Origin: Norana najaformis
Lineage: Eukaryota; Annelida; Clitellata; Crassiclitellata; Hormogastridae
NCBI GenBank assembly: GCA_964023275.1
Contig: OZ029921.1
Coordinates: 7,760,806 to 7,824,805, forward strand
Direction of reading: 5' to 3'
Length of the DNA stretch: 64,000 bases
The position numbers and the translations under genes were made by a program. The notes under the pieces were generated by a model that made no database searches, was not told the DNA's origin, and saw only the letters and a program-made list of their open reading frames with translations. Positions 1 through 11,599 of the stretch are shown here, piece by piece. Every line of letters begins with the position of its first letter. The stretch's first letter is position 1.

Positions 1-817
1 AACGCTTATAAATACACGAAGTAAGTGATACTAATGGCAATATAGGCTTATGAGAAGAAATGTGTGGGTTTTTCTGAACTCTTATAAGCAGCTTCTGTTT
101 ATTTAAAGCCTTACAGTGTAAGGCAACAATTTTATATGAATGTATTATAGCTGTTTAAGTCTACAAGAGTTCCTGTTACATTCTTGCCTGCTCTTAACAG
201 TCATCAGTAGTGAATGCAGCGGAGTCCTTGAGTACGTCGCACGCACTTAAAGTTGGTAGAATGACTTGGTAAAAGTTTACCAAACCCCAAAACCACTTAG
301 CCGGCGCCCCAGCTTCAGAATTTGTTTCTGTCCATCATGAATCCTAAAGTCGCCAATTGCACATTCAGAGATTCTACATATTTTATTTCATCCCATTAAT
401 TCATAGCATTTATTTAGCGCCCCTTAAAATATCTACTCTATGGCGCACTCCTAGTCAAGTGAGTTGGAAAGAGAAGAGTTTTAAGTGTGATGGAAGGTAT
501 ATACACGAATAACATTCCTGTCCAGAAGGATACGCAGCTCCAGCGGAAGGTTATTTCATGTCGATGGCCCAACCACTGAAAAAGCACAACGTAAGCCACA
601 ACAACTGTGCTATGCTGCCAGACTTAATGAATCAATGATCATTATGGCTAGACTGAAATTATTCGTATTCGACTTGCGACATGTAACGCCAACGTCGTTC
701 AAACCATATTAACATAGCAGATAAACTTAAAATTTCCCTGCATAGTACTTCATAGGCCCTATAAGTTATCTAAATTGCAAAAGAGAGTTTCCTCTTGAGC
801 TACTATTATTCGCTATA

Positions 818-850
818 TTTCATATAAATTTAAACTCTTCTGAATTGTTA
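818..850 (+). promoter_or_regulatory. Putative TATA region of A1, conserved in the A units
   Basis: CATATAAAT lies about 75 bases before the A1 start codon. The block ttcgctatatttcatataaatctaaactcttctgaattgttagaacgcttcacacctgttt recurs at the same distance in A2 (TATAAAT at 13331), in A3 (ATAAAAAT at 23971), in weaker form in A4 (TGTAAAT at 40011) and in A5 (CATAAATC near 59629). Position and conservation fit a core promoter, but no start site is known. Confidence 0.4.
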
Positions 851-898
851 GAACGCTTCACACCTGTTTCACTGCGCATCTTTTTCTACATCACTGTA

Positions 899-2393
899 AT
901 GGCTACTAATCAGGTTGTCTGGATCGTCTTGCTTTGCGTGGCTATTCTATCGCCGTCTTTCAGAATCCAAGTGCACAGTTGTGCAGATGAAGCACACCAG
1001 GTAGCCGAAATATTGTCACTTCCAACTGTACTTCCCGAGATTTCTACAGAGCCCAACGGAAGCGAGGTCACGGAGACCAGCTTATTCACAGGCGCTCAGT
1101 CAAAAGAAAATTGATAGGCAAAAGTGTTCGGTTCCAGGTAAAGATCCACGAGTCAGACAGAGAGACAGCCTGGCAGCTACGGTGGGTGGTGTTTGGGATT
1201 GTAGCGAAAAGAGGGTTAAGAGGAAGAAGGGGAGTCAGGATAGGGATATGTGAAAGTACCTCACAAAAGCGTTGCGTTCGCTAGCCTAAATGGAGTCAAA
1301 GTTCATTAAGAATATTAGGTAGGTAAATGTTTGAATAACTGGAAAAGTTATTACCTTGCTTTCAATACTATTTGTAGTAAAACTGCAGTTTTTGCTCATT
1401 ATGCTTCGTGCAGCTGCAAGCTGTAAAGAAGGCAAACCGGTTGGAACGTAACGTCAGAGAAGATTTTTCAAGCGATGAACCACTACGAGAGAAAGGTAAG
1501 TGATCAGAAAACTATTACTCCGCCATATGCAATCTCAATCCTTATACATACATATATATATAGATAGATTGATAGATATTATATAATTATATATCAAATG
1601 TCGTGTAGAAGCGTAACTCTGAGAGGTACTGCTGAAACTGCACTACCACCTAATTGATAAAACTACACATCCGAAGCAAGCATTGACACTGTGCTCGAAC
1701 AATATCGGATCCAGAGTGGCCAATCTAGCCGTATCCCCGTCTGGGACTTTGTCCTGGGCTTCTCTTCCTTTAATCCGAACTTGGTGGTTCTTCTAGCTAT
1801 GGCTTCGTCATCGTAAAATGAAATTTGTGCACTTTTGAGTGAGTCGGTACTGCAATCAATCATAATTAATTAATAATTGCCTATTAATGTGAAACGATCA
1901 AAGGTATGTATGATACGTATTAAACTTCTCAGTCATGTCAGATGAAAGTCATCGAGGTCAGAGGCATTGGGTATCAGACTATGAAGAACTTTCATCTATT
2001 CACGCTTATTATTATTACTTTTCCCCGAAGTAATTGTAATCCCTCCGGAACTGAAACATTACTCTGGGAGCTGTTGAAGGTGTGATTGGGTAACAATTAT
2101 TTTTTTACCCGAGGTACATAGGCTATGATCCCACATGAGAGAAAAAATTATCCGGAGATTAGTAAAAATGACGGCTGGAACGGCTACGTGTCATTCGTTT
2201 TTGGCAAGGAGAAGGTACTGCAATGAGCAACGGAATTAAAACGGCATTATCGTTCTTCTTCTTGTTCTTGTTCTTGTTCTTGTTCTTCTTGTTCTTCTTC
2301 TTATTATTATTACAATAATAATAATTATTGTTGTTGTTGTTGTTGTCGTCGTCGTCATTGTTGGTATTATTATTATTATTATTATGAACAATG

Positions 2394-2461
<68 letters not shown>

Positions 2462-5400
2462 GCAACAATAACTGAGTCGGTCATTTCATATTACACATAG
2501 CACATTTCCCGATTGTATTGATCCTTGTATGGCTAATCCTGCATTGTGCTTTGTAGCTGCTCCCTTAGCGGAGATCATGAATTGTTCTTTTTCAACTGGA
2601 ATTTTTACCATCTGCCTTAAAAATTGCTAAAGTAGTGCCTATATTTAAACAAGGAAGGAAAGAAGATATTACTAACTGCAGGCCAATTTCTATTTTGCAA
2701 TTTTTTTCTAAAGTATTGGAAAAAGTTATGTACGAGAGACTGTATAATTATGTCTGTAGTAGGAATATTATGTACCCCCTACAGCATGGGTTTCAGTCTG
2801 GTCATTCTACATCTATGTCTTTGTTAAACATGCATGATAAAATTTCGTATGCTTTGATCATAATGAATTTTCTGTTGGCATTCTTTTGACTTAGCTAAAG
2901 CTTTTGAAACTGTTGACCATCAAATTCTGTTGGGAAAACTTGAAAATTATGGTATATGTGATATCAAACTTCACTGGTTTACTAGTCATCTCGGCAATAG
3001 ACATCAACTGGTTATGTGTAATAATACTTTCAGATAAAAACTATTCGATGTGGTGTTTCTCAGGGCTCCAATTTGGATCCCTTGTTGTTTTTACTTTACA
3101 TCAATGACCTTCCAAATTTTATCATCTTCGCTGCACTTTATTTTATTCGTTGACTGTTTTTCTATCTAATAAATCTTTGGATTCATTGATAGAGCATGTT
3201 AATTCCGGACTTATAGCTGTCTCTGACTGGTTCAAGGCTAATAGATTATCGTTGAATTTGTCGAAAACTAACTATATCCTGTTTCGTTCTCATAAAAAAT
3301 TAATTCCCAATCAGAATATAGCATTGTCTATCGATAACATAGCTCTTTCGCTTGGTCAAAACTCCTAAATTTCTTGGTATTTATGTTGATGAGCACTTGA
3401 CTTGGAAAGAGCATATTAAGAACATATCTACTAAAATTGCAAAAAATATAGATATGTATCGGTTTGCTCATAACCTACTTCCCTCTGTTTTCATTGGTTA
3501 CTTCTCCAGTATATCTGATCTCCATACACTTCTTACCAGATCTCGGGGTGATTTCCTTGCCTGTACTAATACTCCACTGTTTTCAATCAAATGTGCTGGT
3601 TCTTCTGTTTGACATAGTATATACCAAGATATTCGAAATGAGTCTAATGTAATATTGTTTAAGAAAGCAATCGCGTGTACTTAATGATCTAAAAAAATAA
3701 AAATTTCTTTGATTTTTAGTTTTCACTAGTTAAGGTTTATTCTTTCTTGGTAATTTTTGTACCTCAATTTGTTCAGATTCTGACTATGTTATTCTTCAGT
3801 TTGATCCTGTTAATCACTCATCATCTGGTAATAGCTTTTGGTAGAGGGGTTACCCTTATAAGCGGGACTTTGGTCCTTTCTGGGCTTTCCTTTTGTATCC
3901 TAACATTATTCTATGCACTGTGCTTATCGCTGCTTATTTTGCTTTTTGAATCAAAAAATAATGTTCAATTCAATTCAACTATCTAGACATTAAAAGTTTA
4001 AATAAAAATATATTTTTATTATTATAAGTACTAGTAGCAGTAGTAGTAGTATTACTACTACTACTGCTACTACCACTATTACTGCTACCACTGCAACTGC
4101 TACTGCTACTACTGCTATTGCTGCTACTACTACAACCATCATCATCGTCGTCGTCGTTTTTATTTTCTTAGTATTTCAGTCTCGGGTAAAAGCAATGATC
4201 AATTCAACTCTTTATAAATGATTTCGTTGTATTTTAGCTACAGGTGTATCTCTAAGTCACAATGGAACAGAAACTGGTGTCAACAAGAGACAGGCTCGGA
4301 CAGCTGAGTGTTGCTATGAAAAGGGTGAAAGTTCCGAATGTAATTTGAACTAGATATATGTTTTATAACTCTACTGTTAAGTATCATATCTTTCATTATG
4401 ACTCTTTTACACATGGATAATTTGAACAATGCATCACAAAAATTCCTGATTCTTCTCTCCGGCTTCAATATTGAGTAGAATATCTCTTTTCAAACTTATG
4501 CAATGGGCCATACACTTGATCTCCTTATAACCTGGTCCAGCTCTTCTGGTGTCAAAATATCTCTCCTTCTGAGTCATGTTGGTCCGACCACATTCCCATT
4601 ATTGCTTAGCTTTCTTTCCATCATAAGCCGCATTCCACCTACTCTTTCATCAGTTACTGCCCTTGGTATATGTTCATTGTTTCAACCTCCACAGAAGACA
4701 TCATTGCTGTCTACAAGATCCTACCCTGAAACAAATGCAATATACTACTCAGTTTTTCATCACACTTTTCTCTTGTACGATTATGACAGTCTATTGAAGT
4801 CATTCAGGTCTAACTTTAAACGTACCTTTTTCAACGTGCTCATCCACCGTAGTCTGACTTCTGGTTTCCCTGATCCGTCGGATTTCAGCTGCGCACCTCC
4901 AACGGATTTTGATTTGTTACTACAGTATCACTTGAACCAACCGTTCATTGATGCCTTCTGCATTATGATAACGGCACTATAGAAGTCATTATATCCTGAA
5001 ATACTAAACATGTTTAAAATGGTAACATCTCATACTTATAACAAGCCAATGTTGATCAATGTTAGACCTCGTCAACGTTGTCTTTTGAGATGAATTACCC
5101 TTTGGATTGAAATGCATCACAACAACTGGACAACCTTTCGAAATGAATGGCACTTCTCAACTGAAAAATATCAGTTTAACAAGGCAGACGACTAACTCTG
5201 CATGCATATTTGCTGTACTTGGTTCATTATTTAAACACTAGTGATTAATTATTTATTATGATAGTGATTTTCGTTTTATATTCATCACATATCATTCGCA
5301 ATTAGGCCCCTGCATATTTCTTTCATTAAATGTTGTATAGTTTCCTTTTTCAGGCGAGTTCAGTCAACTATGACTTAAATGGCTGCTCTTCTTCTAATTG

Positions 5401-5928
5401 TCATTTACAAACTGCGATTCGTGGTTTAAAGTATTGGTAGGAGAAATTAGGGCTCTGGCCAGCAGCCTATAGATTATGAAAAATACATTCAAACGGAGAA
5501 TGATCCCTCTTCTCTTTATTATGAAACGCACCATGGTTACTTATTCCTTGTTAAAACTTATAAAATTGTGATAATTCTTACCCAGAGATTAATTATTTTA
5601 TCGTGTTTACATAGCAGCAGAATTTGGCATAAAGAGTCTCTCTCTTCTAATTTAGTTCGGTTAAAAGTTTAATTCTTAATTCGAGTTTCTTACCTGATAC
5701 TTTACGCTCCACTAATTAAAATAAAATTTGTCTATTTTTGTAGTTTATACTGTTCCTGAAGGATGTGTAGCAAAGTGTAAATGGCCTGGATGGGCTGGTA
5801 CACATAGATGTACATGCCCCAAAGGGTTGCTATGCTGCGATTGCTATTGTCACTGGTGGTATGGCCCCGTCTGTAAAAACCGAGACTTCATCCGATACTA
5901 CGATTACTTTACTTTCAATGATAAATAG
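899..5928 (+). CDS. A1: secreted Cys-rich protein, resistin-like Cys framework, 4 exons
   Basis: Exons 899-1000, 1414-1495, 4238-4339 and 5744-5928, all with GT/AG borders and phases 0, 1, 1, give a 156-aa protein. Exon 1 encodes a signal peptide (MATNQVVWIVLLCVAILS...). Exon 2 is a basic, acidic-ended spacer without Cys. Exon 3 carries a Lys-Arg site (GVNKR) followed by QARTAECCY, so a mature chain would start with Gln and could form pyroglutamate. Exon 4 has nine Cys spaced C-x3-C-x10-C-x-C-x5-CC-x-C-x-C-x7-C, with PGWAG and HWWYGP between them. The third Cys of the exon 3 cluster, present in A2-A4, is Tyr here, leaving 11 Cys after the Lys-Arg site. An N-glycosylation sequon (NGT) lies just before the processing site. 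The model rests on the same exons recurring in four tandem copies with matching phases. Function is unknown; a secreted effector or signalling peptide is inferred. The exon 3 donor (T|GTAATT) is weak but conserved. Confidence 0.8.
2236..2484. repeat. Compound trinucleotide microsatellite, intron 2 of A1
   Basis: Runs of TTC, TTG, ATT, GTT/GTC and AAT, with (AAT)n last. Minus-strand translation is poly-Ile and poly-Thr/Arg and is not a gene. Confidence 0.9.
2600..3620 (+). mobile_element. CR1/L2/Jockey-like LINE, reverse transcriptase fragment, decayed
   Basis: Three frames carry pieces of one reverse transcriptase in order: VPIFKQGRKEDITNCRPISI (about 2635), LAKAFETVDHQILLGKLENY (2890-2950), then a YINDLP-like piece, NSGLIAVSDWFKANRLSLNL (3195-3260) and FLGIYVDEHLTWKEHI (3370-3420). 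The order and motifs fit CR1/L2/Jockey-type LINEs. At least three frame changes make it inactive. It lies in intron 2 of A1 and is absent from A2. Confidence 0.75.
4017..4158. repeat. Trinucleotide microsatellite before exon 3 of A1
   Basis: Mixed AGT/ACT/GCT/CAT/GTC triplets, ending about 80 bases before exon 3. The same position holds such a run in A2, A3 and A4. Confidence 0.85.
4480..4985 (+). mobile_element. Probable LINE endonuclease-end fragment in intron 3 of A1
   Basis: GHTLDLLITWSSSSGVKISL followed by a LSHVGP block resembles the end of an apurinic-type LINE endonuclease (HTLDLVIT ... SDH). Copies stand at the same place in A3 (26620-27090) and A4 (42370-42850) but not in A2, so the fragment predates those duplications or was lost from A2. 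The 159-aa open frame is therefore not read as a host gene. Confidence 0.45.
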
Positions 5929-6228
5929 TGAACGGTATATTATAAAAATTGGCCTTGTTTCAATACGCATGCGGTAATGAATATAAAAAGTTCATTTAAA
6001 ACAAAAAATACATTAGAAAACAATGATAGTTTTAAAATAAATAGCGAAAAATTAAATTAATAACGTCACTGCTGATTTTTTTCGGGCTGTTGCTTTCAAT
6101 AATGAAGACAAAAGCAATAACAATAACTATGAGCGGCGCATGACTCCGTTCCTATTTCCTTCTTCTCTCTGAAGAAAAACCACAAGATAAAAATGCTCGC
6201 GACGTTTAAACAATTATATTAAATTTTT

Positions 6229-6405
6229 ACTGGGGGCATGGTAGCATATTGGATAGAGCTCTGGGCTTTTAACGTTGAGAGTACGGGTTCGAGCCTCGCC
6301 GAGACGGTTACTTGAGCAAGTCTTTAACTCACAATTGCTCGGCGCCATCAATGGATGCTAAAGCATTAGATTGTGACGCTTAATAAATGCAGAAATAACT
6401 TCAGA
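6229..6405 (+). mobile_element. SINE-A, tRNA-derived, unit 1
   Basis: A tRNA-like head with box A (TAGCATATTGG at 6242) and box B (GGTTCGAGCC at 6286-6295) is followed by a body with agcaag, attgctcggcgccatc and gcattagat, then an A-rich end. A true tRNA gene is rejected because there is no foldable anticodon arm and the body repeats elsewhere. Confidence 0.75.
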
Positions 6406-6559
6406 ACTGACAATTCTTTATTTAGTCTTAGCATATATTTAGGTCCAATAGGCCATCACGTTAATAAAACTAGGGCCAACTGCTCCTGTTCAGGATATCT
6501 ATTAAATCTATGAAGCAAAAGAAGTCCATCAACGGTACTTGGATGCATCTAGGTCCATA

Positions 6560-6800
6560 GACTCCACAAATCAGTCGCTACCGCAAACTGATATTCTTTC
6601 GCTAATTTCTTTTCTAATTTCCTCTTGATTTCTTCCGATTCTGCATGAAGGTGACGATACACTGTTCGAACACTGGAAAAATCAACAGACATGCTTTGTA
6701 CCGACTGACAGCATATTTTTCTGCAAAATCTTCGAAACTTCTTCCTCGACTATAGAAAATGAATGAGTATTTGTAGCATACATCTTGACAATACAGAAGT
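6560..6800 (-). mobile_element. hAT transposase N-terminal/mid remnant, unit 1
   Basis: On the minus strand, pieces equivalent to ILPFSIVEEEG (best kept in unit 3) are followed by VRTVYRHLHAESEEIKRKLE and FAVATDLWSLWT, the PFS-VE...TTDLWTS block of hAT transposases. The piece is broken and was copied with the unit. Confidence 0.6.
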
Positions 6801-8289
6801 CTTTAGATTTCCAAATCTAGCAACGGTCACAACCAATCGCGACGAATTTCCAAGGATATCCTTATATCGACGATTTTCACAGAAAATTTTAAACGGCCGC
6901 TCAACAAAAGCTTCAGAAGATCGTACGATTTACGAATAAAACTGCCACATGTCGAATAACTTTCGAATGATGAATCTCCAGAGCAATAATTTGCACGAAT
7001 CCTCGCAACTTTATCGTCGGATTGCCGTAAATTATCAAACTAACATTTTAGACCTGCACTCTGGCCCGTGTAAGAATCCATATCTGTTGGTCCTAAACTA
7101 AAAGGCTATAAAATCACGTTGTATCAGAAAAAGACTATAAGGACAAGTTAAACTTATAATGAGATGGTCTCTAGTTTGTCTTTTGATTCGTCCAAACATG
7201 ACATCCGCTAAGAATATACTTACTTTGAACCCCTCCCCTTATCTGCATTTGTCCGCATTTGCCGTTACCCTCCCCATTCCCTACGGAGCACTAAGTCCCA
7301 TGAATTAGGCTTATCTGTTCATCTTGCAGAGCTAACTGAGCTATGTAGTGGAATACTTTGATACTGTCGAGTCCAGCAGGAGGACTCTAATAATTTAGAC
7401 CCCACGCGGTACGGAGTTCCGTCTGACTGAAGTTAGTGTTTAGGACACATAACAGTCTGTACCAAATTTAGATTTGGACATTGGCACTGGGCATAACCCC
7501 TCCTTTTGTCCGCATTTGAATGTCCCTTCCCTGCCCCTTTGCGAACGTTTTGATGGACGATATCTGTGCTAATATTGCCAAAGAGCTTACGCATATATAT
7601 ATATATATATATATGACCCAGGTTGATTTCTTCCAATACACGGATATTAGGCTACAAACGGATGCATAGTCGATTCCTTGGGCATCTGGAAAATCTAGTT
7701 TAATGTAATCTAATGACTCCTTTAGCTCCTTTATTATAAAGCCCAAGGGATCAGTCGATGGACGCTTCAAGTAAAATCAAAACCAAAGACTATAATGCAT
7801 TATTGAAGCCATGTCGAAATCTGGAAGGTCAGAGAAAACAGAAGTCAGGTGATGATGGGTGAGCAAGTTGAAACAGAGGAGTCTTAAGTGTAGATCTGAA
7901 TGACATCAAAGAACTGACAGAACAAAGGCCACGAATGAACGAAAGCAGAAAATGCCTATTTTATCAATTTTCCGACGTTTTGTACCGGACTCGACATGAA
8001 TTTTTGTCACCTTTCGCTTTAAACAATCGAACTCCCATCACCAACCAAGGCTGCTTTGGTGAAATCGATATGAGCGTCGGCATTCGCGCATATAATCTAT
8101 GTTACCGTGAATAAGAAAACCCTCAAAAAGTTGGCAGAAATCGAAACTGAGTTAGATATCCTGCTAGACTGGGCCGGAATTGCTGAATAATTTTGTGAAA
8201 ATCGCATGTAACTATCAGAAATAGTAAAAACGTTGAAAATTTATAAGGAACGAGGTGTCTTCGCAACTAGCCTACTATTGAGAAATCGC

Positions 8290-9150
8290 GAATTAAAGTT
8301 TTACTTAAAGTGTAAGTGCTTAGGGGTTGTGAATATTTATAAGAATAGTGAATGGTAGATATTCATTTGCCACTGAGGCTGTCATCAATTAAATAAATTT
8401 CCATTAAATCTGGTAAAGAAAAATATTTACATGACTTGTTCACTTGCATAATCATAGATGTAGTCCTACACGACGTCAGCTTAGGGCCCCAAGGTATGCC
8501 TACATATAAAATTAAGTTTTCTTGCAAGGCAACATAATAAAATTGAAAATAAAATGTTTAGACAGTGAAATTCTAGCCTACATAAGAACTTATAGTTTGA
8601 TAGCTAAAACAATATGAAATATAAATATGCAAAGAACTCATTTTTACCCATCTGTACTTATTTGCCTTCTGAGCGCTTTTCTCGAAAAATACTTTTTCGT
8701 GAGGGTTTCAGCATGCACATTGGAAACATATTGGAAACAATGTATTCGGAATTGAGATGATATGTAATATAACACAATGGTTTGCGTTCTGTGTCCAATG
8801 ACGACGGTTGTCTCTATATTATTCGTTTATTCGCTTTGTCTTAAAATGTACACAAGTAGTTTTTCTAGCAAAAAAGCCGCCGTTGGATAATTTATATTTT
8901 TAACATTTTATTTATTCGCAAACGGCCTAAAATTTAAAACTTAGGGGGTCAATAGAACTATTGAGTCAAGTACAAGAATAAAATTAACACAGTGACCAAG
9001 AATGACTGTACTAAGAACATAAAGGGCTACTTACACTGCAGACCGAGTCACATAATATAGGCCTACCTGCGACCACTAACCAGCTGATGGAGGTGTCGGA
9101 TGTGTCAGTTATGCTTATATCCCTGCTTGCAGTTGCTGTTTAACGACGCT
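8290..9150. other. Stretch with no recognised feature
   Basis: AT-rich sequence after the end of the unit 1 similarity. No ORF, repeat or RNA gene could be supported. Confidence 0.6.
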
Positions 9151-9154
9151 GTGT

Positions 9155-9300
9155 CATAACGAAGATGATTAGCGTCGCCCTCCTCCTTTATCCAGGCTTC
9201 GGATTGGCACCACCCGAACAAAGGCAGTGGCGGAGTTCTATGGCGGAGTTCCTTAAACCTCTCTATTAAGCATCCCTCGTATTACAGGCCTGAGTTCAGA
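9155..9300. repeat. Short dispersed repeat, inverted relative to 14185-14290
   Basis: The minus strand reads aactccgccactgcc, then gcctggat and ggagggcgacg. The same order appears on the plus strand at 14185-14290 (aactccgtcactgcc, gcctggatggaggagggcga). It looks SINE-like in size, but no box A/B was identified. Confidence 0.5.
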
Positions 9301-9810
9301 GTAGGCCTACAGACAACGAGTACTTTGCCACCGGTGACAACTGTTGACCAGCCATTTAGCCAACTGTATTATGTGGACTATGCGGAAGGAATCTTCACAA
9401 GTTACACGGGCCGTATGGTTTCGCAAAATTGGATATGGAAGCTTTCAAGTTCTGACCAAGTATGCTAAATATGTCACAGGCTGTAACAGTGAGCAAAATT
9501 TATCTTTTAAATAATCTGAACGCTCACAAAACATGTGTGCGGGCAGAAAACTGTTGTGCTTGCTATCTTCAAACTGCGCAGCTTAGAGGGAACATTGCTT
9601 GCCAATGGACGCCCTCCATAGAGGGACCCCTGCGACGTAAGCCAAGCTCCCTCAAAGTCTGAACTACAACGTACTAATCAATCAGCCGAACGCCAAATCT
9701 CACGGTGAAGGTCATTAGCCCTGCATCAGTGCGTTAACTGTAAGCTGTGCAACAACCGTCATGCAGTTTGCTAGTCTCATGTAGTCTCGTACGCTTCCAT
9801 GGGACCTTGA
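9300..9810. other. Stretch with no recognised gene
   Basis: One 66-codon frame (9462-9662) has a CCAC motif but no acceptor, signal peptide or matching Cys spacing. Nothing else seen. Confidence 0.5.
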
Positions 9811-9935
9811 ATGTTGTTGAAATTAGACTTGTTTCTTGGAAACAGATTTCTATGCATTTATCTCTTAGACCTACCAATGATCTGTAAAATGGAACCAAAA
9901 AATTACATTACTGGAGATACCGTTCAGGTCACATT
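9810..9935. repeat. Dispersed repeat pair, inverted with 51060-51190
   Basis: The block with gaaacagattt, tatgcatttatctcttagac and ggagataccgttcaggtc recurs on the opposite strand at 51060-51190. No coding sequence was recognised. Confidence 0.6.
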
Positions 9936-10034
9936 GTTATTTTATTTCGCAACTGAAAATTACACATAAAAAACATAACTTGACGAAGAATAACTACAAT
10001 TAATGAACAAGTGAATCAAAAGCATACAAACCAG

Positions 10035-10165
10035 TGTTGTAAGCAAGACCAAAATTCCAAGACCAAGACCAAGATCACAGCACTCAAGACCATGACCATG
10101 ACCAAAGACCACATGGTTCAAATCAAGATCAAAACCAAGACCATAAACGTTTTGGGATTCACGGC
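10035..10165. repeat. Degenerate (AAGACC)n array
   Basis: Repeats of aagacc, atgacc and aagatc, directly behind the hAT transposase C-terminus (lower coordinates). It translates to a Lys/Thr-rich 61-aa frame that is judged non-coding. Confidence 0.75.
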
Positions 10166-10269
10166 AATATGTTATTCTAAAGTTACGACAATATAAAGCT
10201 ATTTAAATCACAAAGAAGCCAGTAGTTAATACAAAGCTCAAGTGAAGTGCAAAATAATCATTCACATTG

Positions 10270-10767
10270 TTCAAATTAGATGTATGTTACATTTTACAAA
10301 TTCTAAATCACACAAAGTTTTGTCCCCGAGTCTTGCCCCATGAGGTCTCATAAAGAGTCCACTACAGGTAAACACTCTCCTAACAGGTGCCGACATTGCT
10401 GGGATGCGAAAAAACCTTTCCATTAGGGGAAAAATCCACCAAAACTTTGATCTGCAATGTTTGTCCAGCTGATGATGCGACCTCAAGTAACTGCATCAAT
10501 ACAGCTAGTCAATACAGCACCTTCAATCATGGCTGACTGCGCCGCTAAGTTATCTTGTCGTTTCTGATGGGAAGCAAACAACAAGGTCTTTTGTCGTTTT
10601 GCTCTTGGTGTATAGTTGCATGACTTGGAAACCAGCGGAGAAGTGTCTGGACGGCCATCGCTTACAAGGTCAAATGTCATCGTTAATACACATTGACCTC
10701 TGTTAATCGTCAAGCACCGTGGGGTGCTTGTGCTGCAGGTGCCTATGCTAGAAAAATTAATGCACAA
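10270..10767 (-). mobile_element. hAT transposase C-terminus, decayed
   Basis: Two overlapping minus-strand frames. The downstream one reads FFRIPAMSAPVRRVFTCSGL, then MRPHGARLGDKTLCDLEFVK, the dimerisation block conserved in hAT transposases (IPATSAPVERVFS...RPHRSRLSDK). The upstream one (10483-10767) holds the preceding linker region. One frame change separates them. No terminal repeats were located. Confidence 0.75.
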
Positions 10768-10928
10768 CGTTTAACATCTAAGTCGTTTAAATTATTTTCT
10801 AAGTGTGTATTCTGCTGCTACGGATAGAACCCTATCTTAACCTTTACTTTCGGGTAGAAAAGCTACCAATGGTGAGCTCTTGTTACGTGGAACACATCCA
10901 ACGTAGTTCCAACCAGGATTGGCAGGTT

Positions 10929-11115
10929 GGGCTCGGTGGCCCATTGGTTAGAGCGCTTAGCTTGTAGCGCTGAGAGTACGGGTTCAAGACTCCACTTAGA
11001 CGGCAATTATTACAGGTACCTCGAGCAAGTCCTTCAGTCAAAATTGCTCAGTTGATCGGTTGATGCTTAGTCATTAGATAGTGGCGCTTATTAATGTGGA
11101 AATAATAATAATAAA
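10929..11115 (+). mobile_element. SINE-A copy
   Basis: ggctcggtggcccattggtt holds box A and GGTTCAAGAC (10981-10990) is box B. The body (ctcgagcaagtccttcagtc, attgctcag) matches the 6.2-kb copy, and an AATAATAATA end follows. Confidence 0.75.
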
Positions 11116-11204
11116 TGAGAGTTGGCACTATGTTCTGAGTACCTCGTTCGTGATGCATTAAAATCTCCATCAGCAATGTCATGTGTTGAAGACATGGGGA
11201 GAAT

Positions 11205-11552
11205 ATGACAATATTCCTACATGAAAACAATATTTCAACGATTCTCGCTCAGCCGATTGACATATGTCGTGTTAACAAATGCAATACTTACTTAGTTATA
11301 TGTCCAACATATAATGTGGGCCCAAGTGTAGAAGATATGAAGCTTATATATGGAAATAATATCATATTCTCTCCATACATTCAACAATGACATTGACGAT
11401 GGGGAAAAGGAATGATGAGCGCCGAATAAAGCGTTACCAGCACCGGTTACGCTCACCGACTGTGAATCCCTAGACAGATAGTAGGCAACGTGGCAACCGG
11501 ATATCTCATGTCACCAGTTTTGTCATGGACAGTCAAAATTCTATAAAACGAT
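11205..11552. repeat. Dispersed repeat, about 340 bp, next to SINE-B
   Basis: gacaatattcctacatgaaa to gtcatggacagtcaaaat, ending in (GAT)n, recurs at 36357-36697 and in part at 19862-19957, each time followed by SINE-B. The two may form one composite element. Confidence 0.65.
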
Positions 11553-11599
11553 GATGATGATGATGATGATGTTGATGATGATGATGATGTTGATGATGA

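Larger units (their letters stand above)
1..8290 (+). repeat. Tandem segmental duplication, unit 1
   Basis: The left edge (aacgcttataaatacacgaa) recurs at 12664 and the similarity continues, with insertions and deletions, through gene A1 and its 3' flank to about 8280, matching 12664-19860. The unit holds A1, a broken LINE, a microsatellite in intron 2, a SINE and a hAT remnant. It may start before the window. Confidence 0.8.

Noticed and set aside
1022-1134. Possible additional exon after exon 1 in A1 and A2 (tttctacag...ttccag)
   Set aside because: The frame differs between the two copies through an indel, and the block is absent from A3-A5, while exon 1 joins exon 2 in phase without it.
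4503-4982. 159-codon ORF in intron 3 of A1
   Set aside because: Its copies in A3 and A4 are broken, and its start resembles a LINE endonuclease end, so it is more likely element debris than a host gene.
6229-6310. Possible tRNA gene
   Set aside because: Box A and B are present, but no proper cloverleaf is seen and the sequence recurs with a constant non-tRNA body, so it is a SINE.
9462-9662. 66-codon frame with NCCACY, at first like the family Cys core
   Set aside because: Only CC-x-C matches; the other cysteines, splice phase and signal exon are missing.
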